A stretch of DNA of 64,000 nucleotides from Sarcophilus harrisii (lineage: Eukaryota > Chordata > Mammalia > Dasyuromorphia > Dasyuridae). Shown one piece after another: positions 47,210 through 59,168 of the stretch. The translations under genes and the position numbers were made by a program. How positions within the stretch are numbered: position 1 is the stretch's first letter; every line of letters begins with the position of its first letter. Below the pieces are notes generated by a model. The model searched no databases and was not told the origin of the DNA. It saw only the letters and a list, made by a program, of their open reading frames with translations. The stretch is from positions 151,973,641 through 152,037,640 of the forward strand of contig NC_045428.1 of assembly GCF_902635505.1 (NCBI RefSeq). The letters are read 5' to 3'.

Positions 47210-48295
47210 AGCCTAAATCAATTTATCTAATGTTTACTACTCCCTCACTACTCAGTAACAGAAATACACTGTCTGGGGCAGGTTGGGTAGAATTCATGCC
47301 AGTTCAAATGAGATCTCTATCAGGGTTTACTGGGTCTTAATCTCCCAGTGTGTACTCTGAGTACTAACTAGTGGAACAAATTCTTGTCAGCTGGAGGTTT
47401 TTGGGAGAGGCTCTATGCAAGTCCATTTAATAACACCAGGTGACCTCATGTCTGTACATGTGAGGGAAGACATCCTTTGTAAAGGAATTGTCATAACAGA
47501 GATCTCCTTCCAGGTGGCTTAGAGAGAAAGAAGTACATTTATTTTCAGCTTTTGAATAGTGTGTTCTAAGGAGGGGTGAAATTTGAAACATGGAATTGTT
47601 TGTGACCGCTGTCTGTGGAGCTAAAAAGTTAACACGTCTTTTTCTATGTGGGATAGCTCATCACATCAGCAGAAAATTAATCCTCGAAGCAATGTGAGAA
47701 TACCAGTTTATGGACACTGACTTTGAGTAATCCCTCAAACTGACAAGATGCATGGCAAGGAGATCGGCAAGAGCAAAAGAAAGGGCAAAGACACTGGAAC
47801 TGTGGAAGTGCACTGACATACTAGGTAGGAAGATGCTGACTTAGTAGAAAGGGTCTCTTAGAACCCATTTTCTGGATGGTCATTATGTAAAAAGCACCTC
47901 ATTTCTACTTCCTAGTGTTTCAGAGTAAGCCCCATCCTGAGCCTAAATGAAGCGCACAAAGGTAAACTGATATGGGGACAAAACTTTTAGCATATTTTTG
48001 TGGTGTCAGAGGATTAAGTGCAAAAACCAGGATATTGGACTGAAGGTGGGGGTTTAGAAGGTGAAGATTGTGTTAATAAGTGAGATCAGCTTTAGGAGGG
48101 ACCAGAATTCTGGAACAAGAAATGCTAAGCAGGATTAGAGGGACTGTCCATAAGGTATAATCCTGAAGGCCTAATGAGAAAGTCATAACTTTGGAGGGCT
48201 GGGGGTGATGGAAAACTGTGGAACATCTCCAGGAAAATCTTAAAGCCAGCCAAGACAGGAAACTGGAGTCTGAAACTCTCTCCATTATCCTCTAT
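47210..48295. other. Non-coding sequence, nothing recognised
   Basis: No repeat or exon signature that I can name. Confidence 0.4.
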
Positions 48296-48299
48296 TTTC

Positions 48300-48381
48300 A
48301 TATATACATACATATATATATACACACACACACACATACACACACATAATACATATATATAAATACATATACATACATACA

Positions 48382-48430
<49 letters not shown>
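48300..48430. repeat. (TA)n/(CA)n compound microsatellite
   Basis: TATACACACACACA then TACATATATA and about 40 bases of pure TA. Confidence 0.97.
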
Positions 48431-48432
<2 letters not shown>

Positions 48433-48439
48433 CTCCTAT

Positions 48440-49490
48440 ATTTCTCTGGAGCAAATTTTAGATGGATTCCTATAAAAGGCCAGTGGGACCTGAAACAGGC
48501 TGAATCATATCTGCCAAACAAATGTCAGAAAAGAAAGTTTAATGAATACAAGAATTCCTATTTGTTAATATCTGTTTCAGCTTTGATATGAAGGAAATAG
48601 TTGAGAACTACAAAAATGGTCTTGATTCTCTGCGTCTAACAAATGGGCAAAAAGAAAACTAAAGATTTTCATGCTTATGCCTCAAGATTGAAATCTAAGT
48701 CTGAAATTACTTCAGATCACCACTGGGAGTCCCCAGCGATCTGTAGAACAAATTCATTCTCCTGAAGAAATATCTGAAAATTAAAAAAAAAAAAAAGATT
48801 TAAACAAGTGAATCGAATTATGAAAGATTATATGCAAATGCATCAAAAGCGGTAAGGGGTAAATACACAACAGTATAATGTGATAAATATGTGGTGCTTT
48901 CTTCCTTAATTAGGGATTGTTTAAATTCCACCCCTACCCCCCTGTAATATGCACATATTATGAAATGAATTCACCAGGAAAAGGGGAAATAAGGGCTAGT
49001 TTTCACGTTGTTTGTAGGTCTTTTAATTCCACACGAGCATCTATCTGGTTATGTGGGTATTTGTGTGGGAGAGAGATATAGAATGAAGAGACTGTGGAAA
49101 TGGTCAAATTTCACTCTTGTCCTTTTAGCCTAAAAATGGGGGCTAGCTGAGCTTGGTTTACGAGTGATTCTAGCTTCCAACAATTCTTAATTCGAACCAT
49201 TTGAGATTGGCTATGAAGTCTTTTGCTACAGGCTTATTTTAGTCAACATGGATGAAATATTTTTCTTCTTATGACTTTTTCGTTGTTGTTGTTGGTACAA
49301 AATGTTCAATGTCCAAAATCCAATCCCAATCTTTTAGAAGTAAAATTTTAAATTCTCTTCAAATGGTGCATTCAATTAGTTGGGAAAGGTGGAGTATAGG
49401 TTATGGAGTCCAAAAAGAATATGAATAGGGAGCTGGAATGGAGACAGTGTAAAGAGCTCTGGATTAGTGTTGTTTATTAGATGTTTACCT
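48440..49490. other. Non-coding sequence, nothing recognised
   Basis: No repeat or exon signature apart from an A-run near 48782. Confidence 0.4.
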
Positions 49491-49605
49491 AGTTTCGTGC
49501 TCTGGACCTAAGTTATGAGCTCAGTCCTGCATTTGAGCTATGCGACTCAATAAATCCATTTAATCTCTCTCGGCCTCTGGTCTTCCCATCTGAGAAAATT
49601 TTTTG
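49490..49605 (+). repeat. MIR-like fragment
   Basis: GTTATGAGCTCAGTCCTGC, CCATTTAATCTCTCTCGGCC. Confidence 0.5.
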
Positions 49606-49679
49606 AGAGTAGATTAGGACATGATTTAGTATCCATATTAGGAAGAAGAGCCATAGTAATATTTTTAGGACCATGTCAC

Positions 49680-49785
49680 ATTATATATCTACATATAGAT
49701 AAGTGGACATAGAGAAAGTATATATGTGTATACATATGTGTATACACATACATATATATACACATACATATACATATATATTTAA
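49680..49785. repeat. (TATA/CATA)n microsatellite
   Basis: ATATATGTGTATACATATGT-type text. Confidence 0.9.
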
Positions 49786-49864
49786 CGCTAGAGAAATGTT
49801 TTATATCAGTCTTATCTAGAGGTGTGCTAATAAGGTTTTCCTCCCTCTAAATAAATCCATGATA

Positions 49865-49990
49865 CCTTTTAAAGTTTAATTTGCATTACTTCCTTAAGTC
49901 TAGAAATCAACAAAAAAATTAATTGAACACTGATTTATAGCATTTGATGATTTCTGAGATGTAAATGCTCACTCTGAAAATTTAACTATC
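49865..49990 (+). repeat. Unnamed dispersed repeat, copy 4
   Basis: TTCCTTAAGTCTAGAAATCA, ACTGATTTATAGCATTTG, GTAAATGCTCACTCTGAAAA. Confidence 0.6.
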
Positions 49991-49999
49991 CTGTCTTGG

Positions 50000-51100
50000 T
50001 TTGAGATGGCTCCAGCACATATATGATCTCATTTATGCTGGTATATATAGCTTTTATTATTTTATTTAATTTACACAAGTTAATGCAATACTTTCTATTG
50101 AAAAATGAAATAATTGTTTACCATTTCTAGAAGGTGCTTGTTATATTATTGGGATTGAAGAGAGAATCCTAGGAGCTCTTATAGTCTTTAGTTTATTAGT
50201 ACAATGAATGATCACATTAGCTATTTGTTTTTTCATCTTGCCAGATAGGGAAAATCTGTCCCTGAGGAGATGAGATATAGAGTTAGAGCAAGAAAAAGGC
50301 AGGGAAGAAGAGGAAGGAAGCAGCATTGAATAATGAAAGTGATGACTGAGGAAAGACCTACGAGGGCACAGAGACGAAGGGGGGTGAGGAGGCATGGGGC
50401 TTTTTAGTGAGCTGTAGGTGAAAAAACAAAGTTTAAAAATCTGAGCTTTTCTCTCCTCCAAGGCTAATAATCCATGATTTGAGGCAATAAAGTGATATAG
50501 ATGGTCATTTGTTTTGGCTAAAGGAGTTACACTGAGGTAGTTAGAAGATACTTGTTGGCTACTCCTGAAGTAAAAGATTGCTGAAGTTCCTTTCTGCTCT
50601 AAGGTTTTATGATTGTATGAAATGTCTATGGAAAAACCTAGGGAGCTTGAGAGAGAGCCATTATGCAGTGAGCATAAAAGATATGGTTTGGTAGAGATCT
50701 AAGAAGAAGAATCAGGGTAAAAAGTCAGCATTATTGACTAGGTGAGTGTTTTTCTATCACCTCACTTTTATAAGTCTATAATAGTAATTATCTTCCTCCT
50801 TAAACAATACCCAGATTTCTCTACTTTTGTGAATGACATGACATGGATGTTGGAATCACTAAATCATCTTTTATACATCCTACTATATCCAGGGGATCCA
50901 TCAAGACTGATATATTCACCTTTAATTCAGTTTAATAAAAATGTACTATATATCTATGACACGTAAAGCATTGTGATAGACATCAAGGGAGATAAAAAAC
51001 TAAATAAGATATGGTTCTCACTATGGTTCTCACTATTATGGAACTTATAGAAAGACAAAAAGTGTACAAGTAATCTTAAAATAATACATAACTGGATAAG
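50000..51100. other. Non-coding sequence
   Basis: An old CTATGACACG..GCATTGTGATAGAC mammalian repeat trace is at 50950-51080, with a small tandem duplication of TATGGTTCTCAC at 51010-51035. The rest is unassigned. Confidence 0.4.
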
Positions 51101-51119
51101 AAACAAATATAAACTGAGA

Positions 51120-51700
51120 GTCTGGGGTTTTAAGAAAAATAGCTATCATTTTGGGATTGGGATATAGTAAGGAATAATAATATTATTAAGAAATATAGGA
51201 AGATTAATGAAAGAGATGGTAATTGAGTTAATTTTTAAAGAATATTTAGAACAACAACAGGCAGAAATGGAGGTTAGAAGGCATTTTAGTCACTGTGAAA
51301 AGCATGCGAATATCAAAGAAAGCCATAGAAGGATAATTGGGGAGGTGTTTGAGGATTTGTGTACAATCCAATCTGGGTGGTGTTGGAATACATAAATGGA
51401 AGCAGTATGTAAAGAAGAGTGGACAAGTAGGTAGAGAGAGATACATTAAGCCTGGCCTGAAATACTTGTTTATGAAATTTATATATTATTTGCTTAACAA
51501 TGAGTAGCAAATAAATGTTTTTAAGCAACTAGGAGTAAAGGTGACAATTTTGCATCAGGAAGATGAATTTGGTAGCAGTATGGAGGATAGACTGCACAAT
51601 ATTGGAGACAGTAGGTTTTTATAATAATCCAGACTAGAGGTACTGAGCATCAGGACTAGGGAAGAGAGAATGGAAATGGAACAAAAGGGGATAGATATAA
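51120..51700 (+). repeat. Old interspersed repeat, L2/L3-like
   Basis: GAGGTGTTTGAGGATTTGTG, GGAAGATGAATTTGGTAGCAG and GGATAGACTGCACAATATTGG resemble the 13-kb and 52-kb copies. Confidence 0.35.
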
Positions 51701-51739
51701 AAGGCAATATATATGAACTCAATTCAAATTTGAATTCAG

Positions 51740-52045
51740 CTTTCTTTTTTTCATAAATAATATTTTATTTTTTCCAATTACATGTAAGATAGTTTTCAAC
51801 ACATTTTAATAAGATATTGAATTACAAATTTTTCGCCTTCCCTCCCATCCACCTTCCCCAAGATGGCAGATGATTTGACATAAGTTATACATGTGTAATC
51901 ATGTTAAAATTATTTCCATTAATATTAGTCATGTTCTGAAAAAACAAAAGGGAAAAGCAATGAAAAACAAAAAGACCAAAAAGTGAAAATAGTGCGTCAA
52001 TCTACATTCAGAATCTATTATGAGCTAATATTTCTTCAATGTCTA
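51740..52045 (-). mobile_element. L1 3' UTR, old subfamily
   Basis: TTTTTTCATAAATAATATTTT, TTGACATAAGTTATACATG, TTCCATTAATATTAGTCATG and CAATCTACATTCAGAATC. Confidence 0.75.
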
Positions 52046-52189
52046 AGGAGTACAGCTAGGTGCTCAGTATAACAATATGAAAACAACAACAAAAAAAGAA
52101 TTGGCTTTGTCTGTACCTTCAAGGAACTTGTATGGAAATAAATAATAGTAATCCTGGTCAAATGTAATAAGTGAAGAGGAGTGAATAAA

Positions 52190-52530
52190 CAAAGAGGCAG
52201 AAGAGATTCTGGGAAAAAGGGAACCCTTCTAGTTAGGAATATCTGTGAAAAATTCTTGAGAAGCTGGTGTTTGAGTTGGGCCTTGGAAGGATTTTTTGGT
52301 AGGTAGAGATGTTTGTGAAGCAGTCTGTTCTAGTATGGAAGGAAGGCGTGAGTAAATCCATGACCATAGGAGATAATAAGTGAAATAATAGAATAGCTTT
52401 TAAACTGAGTTGGCTGAAGTAAGGAGTAGAGAGGTGTGAAATTATTCTGGAAAGCTAGAGCAGAACCAGACTGTGAAGGTACTTACATGTTAGGTTTAGG
52501 GAATTTATATTTCATCCTGTAGGCAAAAGG
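52190..52530 (+). repeat. Old interspersed repeat, L2/L3-like
   Basis: GTTTGAGTTGGGCCTTGGAA, CCAGACTGTGAAGGTACTTA and TTATATTTCATCCTGTAGGC. Confidence 0.5.
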
Positions 52531-52539
52531 AAATATATC

Positions 52540-52715
52540 ACAGGATCACAAATCTAGAGAAAGAAAGGACCTCTGTGATCATCTAGTCATCTCCCTTCCC
52601 CTCATTTTGCAGATGTGGAAATGTCAGGTCCAAGAAAAGTAATTTGCCCAAAGGTAATAAACATCAGACATAGGATTTGAACTAGATTCACTGGCTCGAA
52701 AGCCAATGTTCTCTG
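52540..52715 (-). repeat. MIR-like SINE
   Basis: GGACCTCTGTGATCATCTAG, CTCATTTTGCAGATGTGGAA and GTAATTTGCCCAAAGGTAAT. Confidence 0.65.
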
Positions 52716-52985
52716 TAAAATACTGAAGATTTATGAGCAAGAGATTTACATAGCTATACAGGTGTATTAGAAAGAATTATTTGGCAGACATATGAAAGAT
52801 GAATCCTCTAGAGAGGGGGCTTTTGGAGAAATCAGAGGCACAAAATTCACTTAGAAGGCTAGTGCAATAATTTAAGTGAGAAAGAATGATGGCTTGAATT
52901 AGGGAGGTTGTAGTAGAAGTGGGAAGGAAGAGAGGCATCTATGAGAAATTGAGGTAGAACTGGCAGGATTTGGTAACTAAATAGC

Positions 52986-53029
52986 TGTGTGTGTGTGTGT
53001 GTGTGTATGTGTGTGTGTGTGTGTGTGTG
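52986..53029. repeat. (TG)n microsatellite
   Basis: TG run with one TATG interruption. Confidence 0.97.
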
Positions 53030-53089
53030 AAGAAGGCAGAGTGGAACCAATGCTGGCTGATGTCTAGGCCTGGGTGAATGGGGGAATGG

Positions 53090-54430
53090 TCACAGAATCA
53101 CAGAATATCAGGGTTGGAATAGACCTAAAAGATGACAGTTCTAGTCCATCCCTGCATTTTTTAATATGGTTCCATCAAGATTCATTTCATCCAGTGCCTC
53201 TCCCTCAAGTTCTCCTCAATGTCAAAGTCAATGTCATATATCCTATGAAGTCTGGATAAAGAACTATTCATTTGCCATAGATGCTACTGATATCCTGAGT
53301 CTTTCTGGAAATAACTTTAGATTAGAAAATTAGGAATTATACAATATAGAGAAAGAAAACAAAATTATCATGCATTCTTTTGAAATTTGACTAATATTGA
53401 TTAAATGTCTACTGGGTACAAAGCACTATGCTAGGTACTAGGGATACAAAACAAAACATTGAACTGTTATGGCCTTAAATACAATATTTAGAAAAGATTA
53501 TTTAGATGACCAGAGAAGTTCATAAACCACATGAAGACACATTGGAATACCTTTTTGTCTTTTTAAAGTCCTCTTACTATACAACATGGTAGCACTTTCT
53601 TTTGAGCAGCTGCAGAACTTCTTCATTGATCTATCAAATAAAAATGGAAAGACCTAGTAATATTTAATAATTTGAAATACGGAAGGACAGGTGGAGATTT
53701 GATGTCACCTCAGAAGTTTAGGAGGTGGCAATTTGGGTACTGTGACTGAACTGTAGGCTGAATAGCACTTCTTATGTTTTCTCTATGCATCCTGGGCACT
53801 CAAGTTGGGCATGGTGAACTGAGCTGGCTTATAGCCTTACACTTTTAAACTGAATTATTCAAGGTCCATATAGTACTTTGTTTACAAGTTATACATGACA
53901 AGTACATTCAAGGAATATTTCATTTAAAGCCATAGACTTTTCTGTCTATTCAGCCTGAAAAATCATGGTCTGTGGAAATCTCTAGATTAGGCAAGCTTGG
54001 AGAAATTAGGGATCTGTGGATGTATGTATTCAAGGCAGAGCCAACAGCCTACTGACCACAAGAGAAGAGCACTGCTATCCCAAACTGAATATAATCATGA
54101 GCAGTTTCAAATTCATTTGGCATATTGGCTTGCTTATTATACTTGCCTGGACAGAATTTGCTGCCACACTGAGAGCAGGCAAATTTATCCTTCTTCCTCA
54201 TCTCCTGCCCCATTCTGCCATGAAAAATTAGTTATCATTTACTCTCAAATTTTGTTTATTTGTAGTCTGTCCTTTTCACTTTCCTTTTGTCATATTTCCT
54301 TTTGCCTACAGGATGAAATATAAATTCCCTAAACCTAAAGTGGGAGTTATCTCTGAAAAGGAAATTAAAAAAAAATTTCATTCTGTATGACTTTTTGCTA
54401 TAAACAAGTGGACTAAACTATTGTATTTTA
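53090..54430. other. Non-coding sequence with weak old-repeat traces
   Basis: A MIR-like trace (GGGTTGGAATAGACCTAAAA) is at 53100-53180 and a CACTATGCTAGGTACTAGGG trace at 53395-53460. An open frame at 53997-54323 has no recognisable domain. Confidence 0.4.
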
Positions 54431-54437
54431 TTGTATT

Positions 54438-54752
54438 TCTGTCAATCTCTGTCTTTCTCTATCTCTCTCTGTCTCTTATCTCTCTGTCTCTGTTTCTGTC
54501 TCTGTCTCTGATTCTCTCTGTCTCTGTCTCTTTTTATCTCTGTGTATCTCTGTCTTTCTCTGTCTCTATCTCTCTTTGTCTCTCTGTCTGTCTCTCTCTC
54601 TTTCTCTGCCTCTCTCTCACTGTATCTCTTCTCTCTCTCTGTCTCTCTTATCTCTGTCTCTGTTTTTGTCTCTGTCTCTATCTGTCTCTGTCCCTTTTTC
54701 TCTCTGTCTCTGTCTTTCTTGTTTTCTGTCTCTGTCTCTTTCTGTTTGTGTA
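54438..54752. repeat. (TCTCTG)n-type microsatellite
   Basis: About 315 bases of TCTCTG/TCTCTC. Long Ser-Leu frames are artefacts. Confidence 0.97.
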
Positions 54753-54889
54753 TCTCAACAAAATAGGACTTCACAATCATCATTTAGTTCTCTTCCTTTG
54801 AACATTGCTGTTGCTTCATATTTTGCTGGAGAGTCAAGAGGTAAAAAAAGTGAAAGACTTGGAATGAAGAAGAGCTAAGTTTAAAAAAA

Positions 54890-55220
54890 GAGACCTGAAT
54901 CTTGGGGATGAGACTAATGGTATCTGGAGGAGGGAGAACAGGAAAACCTCAGAGAGGAGATTGTTTTTGAAGAGAATTTTAAAGGAAACTATGGATTCTA
55001 AGGAGTAACTCTGAGAAAAGAACACATCCTAAGTATTGGGGATGGCCTATGCAAGGTCATGGAGATGGAAGATGAAATGCTCTGAATGATGTCAGTTTGG
55101 CTGGATCTTGGAGTAGGTGAAGGGAAATAATGTTTAATAAGCAGAAATGGAAGTTTGGAGCCAGGTTGTGAAGGGCTTTAAGTTCCAAATGGTGGAATTT
55201 ATATTTGATTATAAAAGTAA
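54890..55220 (+). repeat. Old interspersed repeat, L2/L3-like
   Basis: AGCCAGGTTGTGAAGGGCTTTA and GGTGGAATTTATATTTGATT match the 52-kb copy in order. Confidence 0.5.
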
Positions 55221-55684
55221 TATGGCACCCACCATTTGACTTTATTGGGGTAGGGATTGTGTTTTAGGATCATCACAGGGAAAGGCTATTGTGGGAGGTG
55301 CTAGAGAACAACTTATTTTTCAGTTAGAAAAGGATAGAGACAGTTTTCCTATAACCTTTTTCTGGTTTTAGAAGTGTTGTTTCCCAATTGAATATAAGCA
55401 ACTAGAGGGGAGGGGTTGTTTAATTTATGTTTTTGTATCTCTAAGGCCAGCCCCAGAATTTAAGGATACACATGGAATCATACATTTAGAGCTAGAAGGA
55501 ACTTTAGAGGCCATCCAAACTAACTTCTACCTAACAATATAATAAGTAAAACATTCTCATTTATAATATAATGGTGATGATGATACCCCTGATCCTTAAT
55601 ACATAACTTCCACCTTCATGGTGCCTTTTGAGTACTGTCTCTGTTGCATAATATAGGAATAGTGTTGGTGGCTATGTCACTATG

Positions 55685-55850
55685 ACAATGGAAAAAACAA
55701 ATGGCTTCAGAGTTGGAAGACCTGGATTCTGAATTCCATATTGGGGAAAAGTGGATGAACCTCTCTGAGTCCTATTTTCTGATCTGCAAAACAAAGAGAT
55801 TGAATAAATTGAAGTCTCTTCCAGTTCTAGGTCTATGGCCTATGAAACTC
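55685..55850 (+). repeat. MIR-like SINE
   Basis: GAGTTGGAAGACCTGGATTC, GAACCTCTCTGAGTCCTATT and CTCTTCCAGTTCTAGGTCT. Confidence 0.65.
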
Positions 55851-56039
55851 TAATAGTCTGTCTGTATAACCAAGGCAAATGCTGAGCTCACTATTTCCCA
55901 GACACCCTGTTGGAAGGAGCAGCCAGAGCAGCTGCTGCTAATTATACTGGAAGTGAGGGCAGAAAGAAGTAATTAGTGAACTATTTTGCGGGCTTACGTT
56001 GGCACCTGGTAGAATGGTATAGGAGTTTGGTATAGTTTC

Positions 56040-56245
56040 TATTTTCAACTGAGTGTATGACAGTGTCAGATTATTCTATGAAATAAATAATACCTTACAA
56101 AAAGTACCTATTAAACAAATAATATTCTACATAAAAATAATATCCATAGAATATAAAATAAATGTCTACAATGCCTACAAAACAAATAATATTTAATCCC
56201 TATGGATTAGGAAGAAATGTGAAATCTTGGGATTCATCAACATCA
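56040..56245 (+). repeat. Direct duplication, copy 1
   Basis: It aligns over about 200 bases with 57325-57540: CAACTGAGTGTATGAC.., AAATAAATAATACC, TTAAACAAATAATATTCTA, AATATCCATAGAATAT and ATGGATTAGGAAG. Confidence 0.8.
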
Positions 56246-56384
56246 TTGTTATCACCATCACAAGAATATAAATAAAAACATTTTATAAATGTGATTTGGG
56301 AGGGGGGAGTGTTTTTTTCCCCTTCTCTTATAATTATGAGCCTAAACTTAAAGAAAAGTAAAATGAAATATATCTAAAATGTCA

Positions 56385-56475
56385 ATTGTTCACAGAAAGA
56401 CTTGGATTTAAACCTCTGATACAAACTGGCAATGCAACTATGGACAAGCCAATTAATCTCTCAGTGCTTTAAGTA
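56385..56475 (+). repeat. MIR-like fragment between the direct duplicates
   Basis: GACTTGGATTTAAACCTCTG and GACAAGCCAATTAATCTCTC. Confidence 0.5.
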
Positions 56476-57324
56476 AGCATATATTTTATAGATGAGTTGT
56501 TAATCTGCATCAGGGGAAAGAGTGTTTCCACACCTAGAGTTCATCATGTTGATGAATTCATAGGACAACAACATCAAAACTAAAACCCAAACATAAGAAA
56601 AAATAGTTCAAAGACAATTTTCAGATCCCATTTTTTTCTGTCCACAACTTATGATTTACCAAATCATTTGTGAATTTCAGTTTTTCTCACTCATAATAAC
56701 TAATGAGAGAATTTTCCACATGAAAGCCCCCAAATATATTGGCAAACAGCTTCAGCCACATTCTTTGATCTATTTTCCCAGGAGCACAGTCAATAAAGAT
56801 TAATTAGCTGTTTTCAGAGGATAGAAAGCCTACCGTCTGACCCCTGCTCTAGGTTAAATTAATTGCTCTAATCAATAGGAATGAGAATATTACCACATTA
56901 AACATAAAGTCTGTTGTCTGCCCAATGAGCCACAACATCAGCATTTTCCTAAAACCCTCAAAGTTCAGCTTCAGTGAAGTGGGATTCTGTTCTCTCCATG
57001 CAGCACTGAGCAGGTGTTATTCAGAAAGTGATCCTTAGCAGTGGGAGCCTGTATCAAGGGAAGGAGAGAACAGTATAAGGGAAAAAAGAGGGAACTAAAG
57101 ACAACTCTTCTCAAGGGAGACCTTCTCAAAGCCTTGATTGCCCAATGTCACTTCTCTGATATTACTTTCTTAATGTAGTTCATGTCCAAGATTTGGATTA
57201 AAAGGGCACAACGTAATTAACAAAATGAAGAAGCAATATTCTTAGAGGTTGTTATTTTCCTTTTTCTTTTCTTTTTTAAAATGTAGTTTAGCCAATTAAA
57301 GAGCATAGTTATCTCACTCACTAT

Positions 57325-57540
57325 TATCAACTGAATGTATAACTTATCAGTGTCATATTTTTCTATAAAATAAATAATACCAAAAAAGTACTTATTAAAC
57401 AAATAATATTCTATACAAAACAAATAATATCCATAGAATATATAATTAATGCCTATAATACATGTAAAATGAATGATAATATTTGATTTCCATGGATTAG
57501 GAAGGGGTATGGAATCTTGGATTCATCAATATCATTTTTG
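57325..57540 (+). repeat. Direct duplication, copy 2
   Basis: Partner of 56040-56245, about 80% identical with small indels, 1.29 kb downstream. Confidence 0.8.
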
Positions 57541-57544
57541 TGAG

Positions 57545-59165
57545 GTGACAAGGTTGCACACAGAAAGTATGTCACAGGGCTGGGGAAAAGGTGACATTCT
57601 GTGCTTCTACCCAACTCTTTCTTTTCATCTGACTTCCCTTGGAGGGCAGCTCTGGCTTCTAGTTTTTGTGACTGCTACCTCATGGGTCCATATTAGTCTT
57701 TTTGGGCATTTGTTGGATGCATGCTCATAGAGCAATTTAATTTTGAAAAGCTAAGATAGTGTCTGAAGTCTCTTGTTGACTCCTTAGGAATAGCAAGACT
57801 TGCTTGATATCTCAGGACATTTGCATTTTCTGTTACTAAAGGATTTTTAAAAAAATATGGCCATATAAACATTTGAAAATGAGGTATAGTTATAAAAAAA
57901 TAAGACTACTTATTTGAAAGGGGGAAATTTGATGACTTTTAAGTGAATTTCTGAAGTGGACTTTGAAGTCATTGAGTATCATGAGGTTCTTATTTTGATC
58001 ACTGAAGTGCAAGGGAAACATAGAAAAACTGAAGATTTAGCAGAGTGCTGAAAAGTTGCTCTGTTGGCTCTGTGGGAGTTAGAGCTGCCAGAAGGCTTTA
58101 GCTAAGTGATTACTGATTGGGGGTTGGTGAAAGTGGTGACAGGAGTTGTGTATAAAGAGAATTAACTTTGCTGGTCAAGAGCTCAAGTGATGGCTATTGC
58201 CCAACACCACCTTCATCCTAGAGATGGAGAGAGGTAAATCTTCTTGTCAAGAGTTTTTGTTCTTAGGTGCCGCTTCTGGCCTGAGAAGGAAAAATGGATG
58301 CTTTTTTTTTTTTTTTAAACAGTTTTGATATCCTAGATCTAAAAAAATTTTTTTTTTTTGTATAGCATCAGCAGCCTGAGTTATGTTGTAAGCTCTGTTC
58401 TGATTGAACAATACAGCATCTGGATCAGTGAATACTTTAGTTAATCTCTTTAGCTCAGAACTAGTTAGTATTATGAGTTTTGTTATTCTTTGGCTTAAAG
58501 AAAGCTCACTCATATTGAAAAGAATTGCAAAAAGAAAAAAAAAAGAAAAAAGGTAATGCTTTCTAAATGTCTTTTTAAAGATGATTACAAATTGAAGGAG
58601 TACAAAAGAGATTTCTTGAGCTAAAGAGTAGTGAATATCAGCAAGTCAAATAGTTACCAGAGTATTAGTTTTATGTGGTACAGGTACTCCTGAATGGATT
58701 AATATCAAAGTCTATAGTTCAGAGTTGGGAATTACCTTAAGCATGTGGGTTTCCTTCACTCATGTACTTCTTTATAAGATTCCTATAAATTATATCCAAT
58801 TTTCTTTAGATTTCTTTCATTACAATGGATGAATCAGTGGGAGAGCATGACTGGATTTTGCATTTTATAAGATATATTATTTATGTGTTAATAAAATTAT
58901 ATCTGTTATTTCTTCTGCCTTATATTAAGTAGATAGTTATGTTTAAAATTACGAGATGTCACAAATATCATTCAGTGTGGTTACTTCTGCTATTATATGA
59001 CATAATCTAAAAATCTCTGACCATTTTTTATATTTCTTATATTATAGTTTTCATGTTCTTCTCTGATCTGATTGCCCTCATTTGGATGGGGTCTAATTTG
59101 TTTAATATACATCTTAAGTTTTGCACCTAGAAAAGAATAAAGTAGAATTATTACTTATATTCTTT
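57545..59165. other. Non-coding sequence, nothing recognised
   Basis: T-runs at 58303-58316 and 58348-58359. No SINE/LINE signature or exon seen. Confidence 0.4.
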
Positions 59166-59168
59166 AAA

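Noticed and set aside
47700-47830. Possible retrocopy (GGCAAGGAGATCGGCAAGAG text)
   Set aside because: The Lys/Gly-rich translation is short, with no frame of useful length and no family I recognise.
54421-54878. Ser-Leu-rich frames of 100-126 residues
   Set aside because: Products of the (TCTCTG)n array.
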